Shown piece after piece: positions 36,520-63,391 of a DNA stretch of 64,000 bases; within the stretch, counting starts at the first letter, position 1; each line of letters opens with the position of its first letter. The position numbers were made by a program, and so were the translations under genes. Where the stretch lies: NCBI GenBank assembly GCA_030674155.1, contig CM060318.1, forward strand, positions 74,526,090 through 74,590,089. Reading direction: 5' to 3'. Below the pieces are notes generated by a model that saw only the letters and a program-made list of their open reading frames with translations, searched no databases and was not told the DNA's origin. This DNA comes from Stramonita haemastoma. Taxonomy: Eukaryota > Mollusca > Gastropoda > Neogastropoda > Muricidae.

Positions 36520-37390
36520 AGATTCATAATGTTAGCTTGTGCCACAGCAAGACAGATTCATATTAGCTTGTGCCTCAGTAAGGCAGGATTCATATTAGCA
36601 AATGCCACAGCTAGACAGATTTCATCATAGCAAATGCCACAGCTAGACAGATTTCATCATAGCAAATGCCACAGCTAGACAGATTTCATCATAGCAAATG
36701 CCACAGCTAGACAGATTTCATCATAGCCAATGCCACAGCTAGACAGATTTCATCATAGCAAATGCCACAGCTAGACAGATTTCATCATAGCAAATGCCAC
36801 AGCTAGACAGAATTGCATTAGCAGTGCCACAGTAAGGCAGAATTCATATTGCAAGTGCCACAGTAAGGCAGAATTCATATTACCAAGTGCACAGCTAGAC
36901 AATAATTTATATTAGCTTGTGCCACAGCTAGACAATAATTTATATTAGCCTGTGCCACAGCTAGACAATAATTTATATTAGCCTGTGCCACAGCTAGACA
37001 GAATCATATACCTGTGCCACAGCTAGACATAAATTATATTAGCAAGTGCCACAGCTAGACATAATTTATATATGCAAGTGCCACAGCTAGACAATAATTT
37101 ATATTAGCCTGTGCCACAGCTAGACAATAATTTATATTAGCCTGTGCCACAGCTAGACAATAATTTATATTAGCAAGTGCCACAGCTAGACAGAATTGAC
37201 TAGCAAATGCCACAGCTAGATAAGAATTCACATTAGCTTGTGCCACAGCAAGACGAGAATTCATATTAGCAAGTGCCACAGCAAGATGAGAATTCATATT
37301 AGCAAGTGCCACAGCTAGATGAGAATTCATATTAGCATATGCCACATGTGCTAGAGCAAGACGGAATGTGCCAATGTGCTACAGCAAAGG
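36520..37390 (+). repeat. ~32-36-bp minisatellite (gccacagctagacagatttc)
   Basis: About 25 units built on gccacagctagacagatttc and atcatagcaaat or aataatttatattagcctgt. Homogenised blocks (36600-36800 and 36890-37190) alternate with variants. A minus-strand frame through it repeats 11 residues (LAVALANMNSH-like), expected from 33-bp periodicity. Confidence 0.93.
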
Positions 37391-38039
37391 CAGTCAAAGC
37401 AGCTTGTATTACATATTCTAGTTTGTAGAATGTTATAGTTCAGTGCAGAGAGATTACTGATACCCAGTGTTTGTTCATTAATCCTTTGTGAAAGTGGATG
37501 AAATGATATACAAATGCTACAGCCTAATCAAAATAGACAGTAAATTTTAAACTGAGAGAAACATGATGACTCAAAGACAAACAGAAACATTGTACAATAT
37601 CTCAGGAAATCATGGAGAGCATGTATTATTGGATCTCATTTCAAGGAAAAACTTTTCCTCTGTGCAACTTCCACACAGCAGCAATTATGTTATTTCATGT
37701 GAGATGATAAGAATTGCATGAACTGCACTGATGAAACTTTTTTTTTTCTTCTAGACATTATATTTAAAAAAACAAGTTTACTGTGACTTTGTCTGATTCT
37801 GGGTGCTAGTTTATAATGACTAGTTATGAACAAGAGTGTTAAACTGCTTTATGTACTCAGCTTGATGTAGGTAGATAATGTTGTTTAACAAGGCCTTGAC
37901 CTTCCAGAAGGATATAGATTTATTACATATTCATGATATAGAAACGAGTTGTCAGGTACAATAACTATGTGCTTTGTTGAATATGAACATTAAATGTTCA
38001 TTTTATTGTCTTTTTGGCTAAAGGTGATACGTGACAAGA

Positions 38040-38130
38040 GGTGTGTTTTGTGTGTGTGTGTGTGTGGTGTGTGTGTGTGTGTGTGCGCGCTTATGTGTGC
38101 GCTTATGTGTGTGTACATGTGTGTGTAGGT
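38040..38130 (+). repeat. (TG)n microsatellite
   Basis: Interrupted GT repeats. Confidence 0.93.
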
Positions 38131-38366
38131 GTGCATATTATTGTGTAGGCTCTATGGTACATGTGAACATGAACATATGGCGTTCACTCCTTTTTGTCTA
38201 CATGTTAGATAGCAAAATGAGGGGTTGGTATTTTACTGATGCTTATATTAACCTTTTTTCTTTTCTTATTTTTTGGTGCAATAGCGGGTAAAACTAAAGA
38301 CACACACATATCATTTACATCTGTTTTAGACTCGAATCATGATGAAGTATGTCAGCTAAGGGCATA

Positions 38367-38370
<4 letters not shown>

Positions 38371-38465
<95 letters not shown>

Positions 38466-38515
38466 CTCTCTCTTCTCTCTCTGTCTGTCTGTCTGTCTGT
38501 CTGTCGTCTGTCTAA
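38371..38515 (+). repeat. (CT)n followed by (CTGT)n
   Basis: About 90 bp of CT repeats then ctgtctgtctgtctgtctgt. Confidence 0.95.
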
Positions 38516-40959
38516 ATGGATTTCCTCTCAGGTCTTTTGTTTTTTCTTCTTTTTAAAAAATCTTTTTTGAATACTTACACATGTATATCTGATACATTGT
38601 CAGTCTGTGATTAGGGGTTATGGTGTTATTTTGTACTCGTGGTCATGATTATTACTTTATCTTCAACGATAAAATGAAAATTGTTTCATGAAACATATAC
38701 ATATTGTACAGGAAGCACTTGATGCATTATGGGAAAGTTTTTAGCTATATAATGGTAAAAAAAAAAAAAAATTAAAGATAAAAAGTTTTTTTTCCCAATT
38801 GTTATAATTTTTTTTTTAATTGTCTTATGGATCATGTAGTAAGTGTGAATACAGATTAACAGAGACTGAATAAACTTGAGATGCGTGCAATTGGAAAAAA
38901 GTTGTAAAATAGGAACATAGTTGTTGAAAAAATCATAACATAGTTTAATACAATTCTCTTTTGTGTGTTGCGTGTGGTGTGTGTGTGTGTGTGTGTGTTA
39001 AGTGTGTGTAACCTACACAAAAGTTAAAAGAGGGGAAAATACATTTATTATTGCACAGCTTCAGATATGCTGCTGAAAGTCAGTGTCACTATCCCATGCT
39101 GGACTGGCTTGTGGTCAGATGGCTGAGATATTTTCTGCAGGCATACTGCCCTTTACTGTTTAAAGTGAATGCTCCATTTGAAAGACTTATTTGAAATTGT
39201 ATGCCTGATAATTAGCATAACTGTGGTCTGCTAGATTTCCACAGTGAATCTGGTGGCTAAGTTGCAGCATGCATCGCATTGATTTTCAGTTTTATCTAAG
39301 GCAATAAGTCGTCTCTTTTGCAATCGGAATTAGCATAATGTTTGAGCATACACACCTCATTGATTAAAAAAAAAAAAAAAGATTATGTGTTGTAAGAATA
39401 CTTTTAATAAGCTTATGCTTTTTGTACACATACTTCATGTGTTGCTGCTATGTTGTTTTGGTCTTATAAAAGTTTTTTTTTAAGACCATATCATTATTGA
39501 TTGTATTGTGATTTTTTTTCCGATCTGCAGTAATTGAAAGTCGCCTCTTTCGCAGAATGAATTGTGCATAATATTTTTACCTTTGGTCATGCATGTTACA
39601 TGTTCATTATGATTGATAACAAATCATGAAAAGTTTTCTTTGATCAGACAGTAACTTTCTGTTTGTGATTAAAATTATTTTCGAGGCCTGCTTTCAATTT
39701 CTGAGAGTGATTGTCTGTCTGTTTATGGATGAAGTGTATAGACAACACATTAAAAAATAAATATAATGTATGAAAGAAGCAGAATTCAAATGAGAAAAAC
39801 TTTGGCACTTTTCTCACCAGACAGGCCTGTGGGTCAGGGTCTGTCTGTCAGGTCTCTGACTGACCCTGAAGTTGTCAGTCCAGCATAGATCTGTGATTGT
39901 TCTGGCTTCTCTCCTGCCATCAACAAACTAGTGAAACTGACAGAACTTCTAATTACATGTTCCTTATGTAAAGGAACAGGTGTGGGGTAGCATACACAGA
40001 TTGAACACAAACGTTCAGGATTTGGCAAAGACCTTAGCCCTTGAAACTAATGCCTACATAATAGAATTCAAAGGTGTAGAGATAATGCTTCACTTTTAAA
40101 AAGAGGAAAAGAATATGGCCTTTTTCAGCATCCACCAAGGAACACTCAGTCACATGTGAAATTTTTTTTTTAATAAAAAAAGTTAGGAAAGTCAGCTGCT
40201 AAGGGATACATACCCACAGTGCTCACTGCTGGCAAAGCCAGGGAAGTAGTATTCCTTGTTTGTTACTGACTTTCTCACCAGTCCCGGTATGATCCCCATG
40301 TTTAAGTGTTGGGCAGTGAACTACATGAATGAATGAGCTTCTCAGGTGGGGACTTTTGTCGTTTTTGGTTGTGTTCTTTGGGGTGGGTGGGTGTTGATCT
40401 TTCATCAGTAATACGAGTGCAAGATTTTCTTCTTTAAACCCTATCATTGGAGGTATATTTGTTAAAGCAATTGTTATTTTTCATACACAGATATTTAGCT
40501 CTACTAGATCTGTCCATCTCCAAACTATGTGCTGTCCATTATTGTGATTTTTAAAGCTAAAGAAATTATCTTTATTGAGAGGGTGGAGTTATAGTATATA
40601 TCTATATTGAGAGGTTGGAGTTATTGTCCATTTTTCATGAACATTATATCTTGTATTATTTTGTATGCACGTCTATTCCTCATTTCATATGTTTTGCGTT
40701 ATTTATTTATTCATATTTCTATCATGAAACAGATTTTTGGTATCTAACTTGGGATCAGGGCTTAGGCCTCTATGCAAGTTCCCCATCTTAAAACCTGTAT
40801 GGAGGATGTTCCATTAGTAGTGGTGCAGTTGTCTGGAGTCAGAGTGTCGTGTGTGTGTTTGATACTGTGATCCATGCAGACCTTCCTGACAACAGACACT
40901 AGCAAATAACTAGACGGTTTGTGTGTAGTATAGTGTGTGCATGCCAGTGTTTAATTATG

Positions 40960-41350
40960 TTTATCAAGACCACCCTCATAAGGGAAAAAAATAATGTTGG
41001 TTTGTGTAAACTTGGATGTGCATGAATAACTAATGAATTCATAGAAACAACCTGATAGAAAAAAATTGAACAATCGTTATTATGGTTTGTTTGTGCGAGT
41101 GTTTTAATAATGTGATTATTATGAACACCATCCTGTTGTTATTAAAGAAAAATTACCCAATGATTACATGGTTTATGCGTGTTTGTGTGTGTACGAGTAA
41201 TAACATGTTCATAGAAATCAACCTGACAAAAAGGAAAAATAATCCGTAGTTAGATCATTTGTCGTGTGTGTTTGTTGCATGATAAATAATGTGTTCATAG
41301 AGACGATTTTGACAAAAACGTGGTTTGTGGAAATGTGTGTGTGTGTTTTT
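40960..41350 (+). repeat. Degenerate ~100-bp tandem repeat
   Basis: The pattern of tgtgtttgtgtgtg, ataataatgtgttcatagaa and caacctgacaaaaa recurs about four times. Ancient array in the presumed ADAM17 3' region. Confidence 0.55.
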
Positions 41351-41699
41351 ATTGACAAGTTGAAATAATAAAGACTTTCCCCAAAATTAATGTGTGCTTG
41401 GGTCTCTCTCTCTAGACTGTCCAATTAGAAGAGGTTGTGTATGACTTTGGCATGCAGAAAGTAAACTTCATCATTTATTTATTTATCTTTGTAATGCTTG
41501 TTAATACACTAACTGGGTATTAAATATAAAAGATTTGTAATGTGCCTGTGTCAGCTTGTTTTGTGCTTGAAGATGTGTGAGGCTGCCACGAGTCCAGAGA
41601 CTCATTGTTTAAATAATTGCACACATACCTGTATTTAAAAGATTAAAAAAAAAAAAAAATATTTCAACAAATCATATGCACACCTGCTCCCACATATAC

Positions 41700-42155
41700 A
41701 CACGTGCCTGCACATGCAGCACACACAAAACCACACACACATACACATACGCACACACATACACACGCCCACACACACAAAACCAAATTATATAGATTAT
41801 TAAACTTTGCTGGTAGTGATCACTGCACATCATCACAGGAGCCCCCCCGCCTGATTTGTATTTGTTTTGCTTATGTCAGGTGTGGTGTGGTCCTCTAGAG
41901 AGGAATTACTAGTGAAAGTGAGCATGGAGATTTTGGCTTGATTTGACTGTAACTAACAACAACCACTGCTCTCCTCATGAATACATTAAGGTTGGTTTTT
42001 GAGTAGTTCACAGCTACTCTAGGTATTAAAAAAAGAAAATTGCATTGACCCTTCAACAAATGACCCTTCTTGCAGCTTCCCACACTCTCACAAACTTGTA
42101 CACACACAACACAACACACACACACACACACACACACAACACACACACACATAAA
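41700..42155. repeat. (CA)n tracts at the strand-composition boundary
   Basis: CA-rich runs at 41700-41780 and 42098-42152. These mark the switch from mostly TG to mostly CA repeats on the + strand. Confidence 0.8.
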
Positions 42156-43330
42156 ACAGGACAGATGTAAAGTAATAAACACACCATTTTATTTCTCATT
42201 CTTCCATTCAAGACAACAGCAGAACCAAAGATCACACGTATTGCAAAGTACAGCATAATAACATTGGAAAAGTAAAATATTTATAAACAATACCAATGAA
42301 AAGGGCAGAAATCATTTTTACACATTTGAACTTTTAATTAAAAAACAAACAAACCAGCTTGCACAATAACCTCTACAGGGTTTGGTCATATATACAGTTG
42401 TTACCTCCTACAATGCATGCATAGCAAATCACAGATGCTAATGAATCAGCATCTTTCTCGCTGTCTCTCTCTCAGTCTGTCTGACTCTCACACGCACACA
42501 CTCACACACAAAGTGTTCTACTAAATCTAGCGTCCAATACTACTACCACAGGCAAAATTTAAAAGCAACTGGAAGCAGACATAAGTAATAATCATACAAA
42601 TACACAATACCCCTCCAAAACCATATCAAAATTGTATACATAATTTCAATAATACAAATGTACGTACATATTCCAAATTATCAACAAAGAAAAATCCTGT
42701 TGATTTATTGATAAACTCCACCAATGGTTCCATGAAGATCTGCCACACACACATACTCTGACCTGTATGAGACCACAACCAAAACCACAATAACAAATCA
42801 CTTCCATTGCTCACGACACATTCATTTCAAATCAAAACGTATCCACAAATATTTTTTTTTATAAGACTTGTACATTATTGATGCTGCAAAGAGGAAAATA
42901 AAAGCCAAGATACAAAAGTGAGCAAAACCATATAATTAGCTCTGCAAAATATACGTATGTACACTATATACACAAGAATTTACACATAAAAGCATACATA
43001 TGTATAATTTACAATATTACCATTCTTGCCCACCCTCCCTCGTCTCAAGCATGTGTGCACAAACATACACTGATGTACACATAGACATACATCAACTGAT
43101 CTAACCACACGACGATTTAAGCACAGTAGAAATGCATTCTGTGAACAAATCTGAACGGTCAAAACACTGGCATAGACAACACTCAGGTATCCCCTAAGTG
43201 GACTTCACGCCATGTACACTTCGATTCTTTCCTGAATACTGGTTTTCCCAAGTCAGTCACAAACACTCTGCAATATAACGCCAACAAACTCCTTCTCCAC
43301 AATATCGATCATAGTCTAACCAACCACACT

Positions 43331-43651
43331 GTCACCGTGGTTAGCGCTCTGGGTTCCTGACTGGACAGTGGTGAAGCTTTGGGTTCAAATACCACCACAG
43401 GGGCTCTGACTCAGTGATGGTGCCTTGCCTATGTGATGTTGGATTAGCACAGGCTCCACTGGGCGTACACTACTGAAGTGACTCAGTCGTGCAGGGTCTC
43501 TTCTGATGAGTGGCCTTTCAGCGGATGGCTTCCTGCGGACTTTTACCTCTTGAGGGTGCTTCGATGGCAAGACTAAAGAGTGGTATGGGAACAGCAGCAT
43601 TGGTATGTCACAAATAAAAGGCAGCAAAAATAAATAAATAAATAAATAAAC
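43331..43651 (+). mobile_element. SINE-C, tRNA-derived with (AAAT)n tail
   Basis: Box A-like gtggttagcgctctgg and box B-like gggttcaaatacc head a ~300-bp element ending in aaataaataaataaataaat. It differs in sequence from SINE-A and SINE-B. No clear target-site duplication found by eye. Confidence 0.75.
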
Positions 43652-46600
43652 AATACTTAAGTCATAGATCTGGTCTGATATGTTTGTTTCAAACACAACT
43701 AGAGACACGAATTATCACAACAGACTGCCCCCTTCCCTAACTCTCTTCATTCTATACAAAAAGGACTTTGTTTTTAATCCCAGGCTCTGCTATTATGTAA
43801 TGTACAAATTCTTTCCCTCTTTATTTTTTCTTACATTTTCTAGTTTGGACCTCATATGGTTACTTGCTTAAAAAAAACAACAAAAAACCTTTACATCTTT
43901 TGTATAAGCTTTTGTTATTTCAGAAATTTCAAAGGAAAACGAGAAGATGGAAATGTTGACAATATTTATAATGAATTACACAACAGTAATGATAATGCTA
44001 TGAAAAGAAACACCCACACACAGACTTTAAGGTGATAACTCTTGGTGTCATTCCATACAAGAATTGGTTCTAATCAGTATATAGGTTTCCAGAATGTAAA
44101 AAAATGGTGATGTACTTTTTTTTATAGCAATAAAATCATTCAGATGCCACAGTTATATTTTGTTTTCCAATTTCAGTTTGGTCCTCTTTACAGTTAAGGC
44201 CATTTAATGTCACAAATGAATGGGCTGTCCACATGTGTCTTTTTTTCTTTTACCACACACACCTACTGCCACTATTCTCTTTATTTTATATGTTAAGGCT
44301 AGAAAAAAGAACCATGGTCTTTACTCACTTTAACACCGAATCTCTGATTGAAAAAAAAACAAATCTTTATCGACAAGATTATGAACCAAATAAAGTCCAT
44401 TAAAAAAGCAAATGAAAACCAAAACATATAAAAATAGCTCTTCCATGATGACAATTTTCCCAAGTTACAACAGAAAATCAATTCATATACAGAAAGCCTT
44501 ACACAAGTTTCTCATTTTGATCTGCTGGAAGAGGAAAAGAACTTCAGAACAGAAGGTGTGCACACTTTGCTCCCTGCAGTGTCAGCCTGGTGTCTCCCAC
44601 TTCACCTGCTTCTGTGTGCTGGCTTGAGGCCCTCCCTCCCTCCCTCCCTGAGCACTAGGCTGATAACTTGTCAGAGGTCTGCTGACAGCCAACTCCACTC
44701 TCTGCTAGCCACTATCTTCATGGGGCACAAAGTGCTCTGTCCATAAATCTTGAAAATAGATTTTTGTTTAGTTAACAACTTTAATTTTTATGTTCCTGCA
44801 GGTTTTTTCATTTATTTTTGTTTTCTGTCTTGTTTTAGGGGAAAGTATATGTCACAACTGACAGGGAGCTTTCATTGCTGTATGTTGCCCTCTGTTTTTG
44901 TTATTTTATCATTATGACTATAAACAGATATTTTTTATTTCAATCACAGATTTTAATCTTTAAATTTGTCACCTAACTGGCCAATGGACTTTGGTAATAA
45001 TGTAATGCATCTTTAAAAAAACAACAACAAAGGAATACACCTTAAATCAGAAAACCCCCTAAAGTATGTCTGTTGTGAGTATAGTTTTTTGGCTTTTTCT
45101 TTTAACTGTAACTATACTTGATCTAAATCAATGAAGTGGTTTTTCACTGTGGAGACAAAGGAAAAATATAACCCTCTAAACCTAATAACTTCTTTGTGTT
45201 GGTAACTTGTTTGTCTGGCGGTTGTTTTTTTTTGTAGTTTGTATGGTTGTTTTTTTCCCTTTGTTCTTGTTTCATTTTGTTTTTGATCTTGATCTTCAGA
45301 ATCCATTGCACAAATTCCCTTGAAAACTATTGCAATTTTACATTTGACTGTAACATAATTTGTAGGATGCTGTACTGTTCAAAAAGACAAACCAACCCCA
45401 AAACCTCAGTGGACACAAAACAAAAGCAAAGGTTTCAAGTCACATTTCTTTTTAAAAAACCCCATCTCAAACAATCAAAAACAACAACAACAAAAGCTGA
45501 TATAATTACATATGATAAATACTTTTGAAGCTGGTTGTGATCTTAAAAAAGTTTAATCATGACAGACATTTGCCTCTGGAAAGGCCATTACAAATGGATG
45601 GGCAATCCATTCTTTTTTCATTTTTTGAGCTTTCAACCACGTATGAACAGTATTGACAGAATATGTAGATGGAAAACCTAAAATGTTAGTTTACCGCAAG
45701 AAAGGAGTACCTATGCTCCTCTCAAGCACACGTAGATTACATATACACAGCCCTAATATTTACAATCATATTACCCTCTGACTTTTTTCTCAAAAGACAA
45801 TATACCAGTCATGCTATCACTATTACTATCAACATATCAATTTTACTAATATGATCGCTATACTATCGCAAAAAGAGTATTTGAAAACATGATCGAATCA
45901 AAGTCACAATTTAGTAATATTAAACTTAAAGTGACAGATCTAACTGTTATTCTTTAAATTCAGGAAACAGTAACATCCAATGTTAACAAACTCTTCATGA
46001 TAGCAATAACAATGTAAACCCCTATAAAAACAAAACAAAAGAAACCCAACTTCATATCCAAAGTATTCACATCAGTCATCATAACAGAAAGTTTTAAAAA
46101 ATTACCATATACACCTAAAGCAATCTCATGTATTAGATTACTATGTGGCATCCTATGATTTCTTTGATAATGTCAGAACACTTTTTTTTTTAAGGTCATA
46201 TATTTCAGGCATGACATGATTTGGAGTATTTAAAAAAAGCCAATCTGAAACTGCTCCCACTTCTCTGACTCCCGATTTCACCATTTTTAAACAGTCTCAT
46301 AGGTATACACATTTATCCTTCCTCTCCTCTTAAGCTCTGATATCTAAAAAAAGAACAAAAAAAAGAACAGAAAACAAATGTGAATTTACGACACTTTCAC
46401 TTCCAGTTCAGAAGTAGTCTTCATCTGCAGCTTCTTTTCTCTCATGCCAAGTGCTGCTTGTTCGTGAAATCTCATTCAGCACTGTAAGAGGGGGCACTAC
46501 AACATAATGGATAGAATCTTGTTACTAGTAGTATACTTGTGTGTGCTTGGTTTGACGGGTAGGATCTGACTATAGAACTCATAACTCACACTACTAAGCA

Positions 46601-48394
46601 CAAGTTATGTGCTGCCTTGAAAGTGATGTTTCAGTTTAATAGCCTGAAAGCATACTTTGGTGCATCATGTACAGACTGCTGTGGTACAAGCATGATCTAC
46701 ACCTATTATGGTGAATGTGGACAAACAGTCCCTCCTGTTTCTGGAAATACGCGAGTTGTCATGCTAGCTTTTATACACATATAAAATGCTTTCCATTTCC
46801 TCTGTCATGTTCTCACACTTCTCTTATGTCTGCCTCCATTACCCAGTCACCTGCCGTTTATCCCCCAAAGCTTCTTTGAAGTTCCATGAAGATGGAGTAC
46901 AGTTGCCCTCATGGCAAGATTTACAGCAAAAGAGAAAGCTAGAGCTGGATACAAATAATATATATATATATATAATATATTCTAAATAATACCCACCACA
47001 ACAAGGCAGGTAAGCTTGCTGCGAATTAACAATACATTTTGAGACTGAAAGACCAACGCCTGTAATATTTCAACAGAAGTGGAACAAAATATCTATCACA
47101 TATATACGCAGAACAAAAACACATGCATGTCCAACGATGTTCTTCAACACAGGCTGCCACACACTACCTACACCAGTTCCATGATTTATCTTTACTATCA
47201 GGCAATTCAAAGAACTCCATAACTATGTGCAACACAACTGTCAGGAGCCAGAACTGGCTGGCTGTGTGTTCTTGTAGGTGCTATATAAATAACTCTTCTA
47301 GTGTATCACCTTAATCATGTGTACCATAATATTGAGCTGAGTGTAAAAACTACATTCAGAGTGCAATGGCTAACATTACTGACTGCTGTTAGAGTTGTGT
47401 TCACAAAGACAACGTTGAACATCTACATCTCCGCACATGAAAGGTGGGTACTAAATCTAATCGGTAGGGGCAACATTACAGGATGCTTCAAACCTGTTGC
47501 TTTATGACTACAAAACTACAGAGAGTCATCTACAACAGACAAGAGATCAATGCAATAGCTAACATTTTAAAGCACACTTCTACATCCTCGAAACTAAAAA
47601 AAAATGAATCAAGAACTAACATCACATACTTCAAAAACAGGAAAAAAAACATGAAAATCATCCAGAAAAACAATCAGCACCCCAAAGCAAAACTGACGAA
47701 AATGACATGAAAACAGTCAGTTTACAGAGTCTTTGCAAGAGATCAGCTTGAAGAAAAAAAGGAAAAAAAAAACCCATATGATGACAAACACTGGAAATGA
47801 CTAATGTACTACTTATATTTTGAAGGCATCAGTATAGCTCTAGACATTCATTTCTAATAGTAAACAGAGTGGTAGGTGATTCATGACAAGTTAAGACAAA
47901 CAAACCCCCCCAAACCCAAACACCTTAAAAGGCCGACACTTCTCGAACTTAACTACCCACAAGGGGAATAGGCACACATATACACACACACACAGAAAAG
48001 CTCATAACACAGTTGTGTCTCTTTCAAAAGAACTTCATTAAAAAAATCTTTAAATGGCTGCTCTATGTCCTACATTTTTCAGGGTTTTTTTTTAATGATA
48101 CCAGGCTGAGAAAAAAAAAATCAAAATTATCAAGTGAGTAAACACTTGGTGACTTACAAGCTGCCATTTTCTTCAGTTCCATTCTACAAACCACAATATG
48201 AAGCTTTTGAAAAGAAAATGGGAAAGCAGGCTGTTTCAAAAACATGTAGCACTGGTCGTATCTTGCAAAAGTAAAAACTTTTCAACATCTTATACAAGCT
48301 AGCTTGTCTAAATTTGGCAAAAACTTGGTGTGTGGTGTTGTTTTTTTTCCGGCAGCAACATAAACCTTTTGGAGCGTGTCAAAAAGTGGTACAG

Positions 48395-48555
48395 GACACA
48401 TTAACAGTCAATATACTTACAGTCTTTCAATCTACATTTTTTACTGGAACCCATAAACTGTTAAATAAGGGTACAGAAAACACAAACATTGATTACATTC
48501 ACAGTCTCTCAATCTACACTTTTTTATATATCACTGGAACCCATAAAACTGTTGA
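48395..48555. repeat. Two-copy ~105-bp tandem duplication
   Basis: cacagtctctcaatctacac, ttactggaacccataaactg and gtacaggacacattaacag-like segments occur twice with drift. Confidence 0.7.
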
Positions 48556-49076
48556 ATCTCAAATGCCCCCTTCTCATGTTGCTAATATTCAATACAAAAA
48601 TTTCGGTTATTTTACGCAAATCGGGTAAAAGGCAATAAATGTGGACAAGAATTACTGTCCATAAACAGAGGAAGACATTAGAAAATAATCACTATGTATT
48701 TGTTTTTAAAGAGAGTTGATCCATGGTCCATGTTTTTTTCCGGTCTATTTTTCCCATCATTTGGTATTCACACAGATATCTAATTGAAGTTTCTCTCAAA
48801 AATCTACAGTAAAAAACTCCATTCTTGCAGAATTGCTTGTATATTCCTTTAAGCGAAAAAACCCCTCTTGGTCTCAATGTTTATTCTGTTCTTCAATGAA
48901 TGCTCTTCCACCTTCATCTATAAACCATAGTACTGCATTTAATAAAGAACATGCACACATGGTCACACTGAGGAACTGGGAAAGGCTGGGAGCAATTCTG
49001 GTTGAAGTGAATGAGACCTTTATTAATGCCACTAATGACCACACTAAGCATGGACACAAGGTTCACACATAGGCAC

Positions 49077-49077
<1 letters not shown>

Positions 49078-49129
<52 letters not shown>
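49078..49129 (+). repeat. (CA)n microsatellite
   Basis: About 50 bp of CA repeats, UG in the DIP2 sense direction. Confidence 0.95.
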
Positions 49130-49130
<1 letters not shown>

Positions 49131-49831
49131 AAAACCTATGCAACACTGACAGATTTTCCACTGCATAACTCATACTATTAAGTTATTATTTTTCCTCACT
49201 TCCAGTTGTGCTAAGTCAGTCTTCATTATTCTTTCTTTCTCTTCCTTTACTGATATAAAAAAAAAATGCCCAAGATTAACAGAGAAATGACTGGGTAGGG
49301 GTAGCAAGTGAGCCACCAAAACCTACCCCTTCCCCCCACTTCTGATCACAAAACCAAGACTTCAAGGTCCATCCACCCTCATGCTCTCCTCCTCACAACT
49401 TTACTGTGAGCACGTCTGACTCTCCAAACCTTGCAACAGTTCACAACTGTACAACCATGTAGATCTACACCAGACGATTTTAACACATGGGAGGGTGTAG
49501 TGATCCAAATAAGCCAAAACAAAAGGTTTCCCTGATTCTGCTGTTGTACAGACCCAGACTGAGATGATGTTGTGCTGAAAAGATGAAGAAAAAAAAAAGC
49601 ATTCATAAAAGGATAGGTCTTGTTTGTGTGTGTGTGCTGTAAACTCCACAAGTTTACCTTCTAGACAGGAAAGAAAGACCCACACAAGGGGCTGGGGAGA
49701 CTTGCAGGAGAGGAAGTCTTGAGCAAATCACAGTATTCTCACAGCTTCGGGTGGTATCCACATCACTTTTCTCTTCTCCTCCTTGGTCCAAAGGTGCACG
49801 CACGTTCCTCAGTGTTTCGGGGCTCAACTCT

Positions 49832-63391
<13,560 letters not shown>

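Larger units (their letters stand above)
31283..41900 (+). other. ADAM17 3' UTR and/or intergenic, no gene supported
   Basis: T/G-rich on the + strand like the ADAM17 introns. Holds TG tracts, the TRIM at 33019-33689, tandem arrays and homopolymers. Candidate AATAAA signals are at 36040-36045, 38869-38874 and 41367-41372, but I cannot say which is used. Short open frames (for example 31607-31924) show no recognisable family. Confidence 0.55.
42160..49831 (-). other. DIP2 3' UTR and/or intergenic, no gene supported
   Basis: A/C-rich on +, so T/G-rich in the DIP2 sense direction. Candidate minus-strand AATAAA signals (TTTATT on +) lie at 42188-42193, 42704-42709 and 44280-44285 among others. 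Contains SINE-C (43331-43651), a (CCCT)n run (44628-44648), a two-copy ~105-bp duplication (48400-48555) and a CA tract (49078-49129). Confidence 0.55.

Noticed and set aside
37055..37345. Minus-strand 96-residue frame with 11-residue repeats (LAVALANMNSH type)
   Set aside because: Produced by a ~33-bp minisatellite; no flanking splice sites or non-repeat coding sequence.
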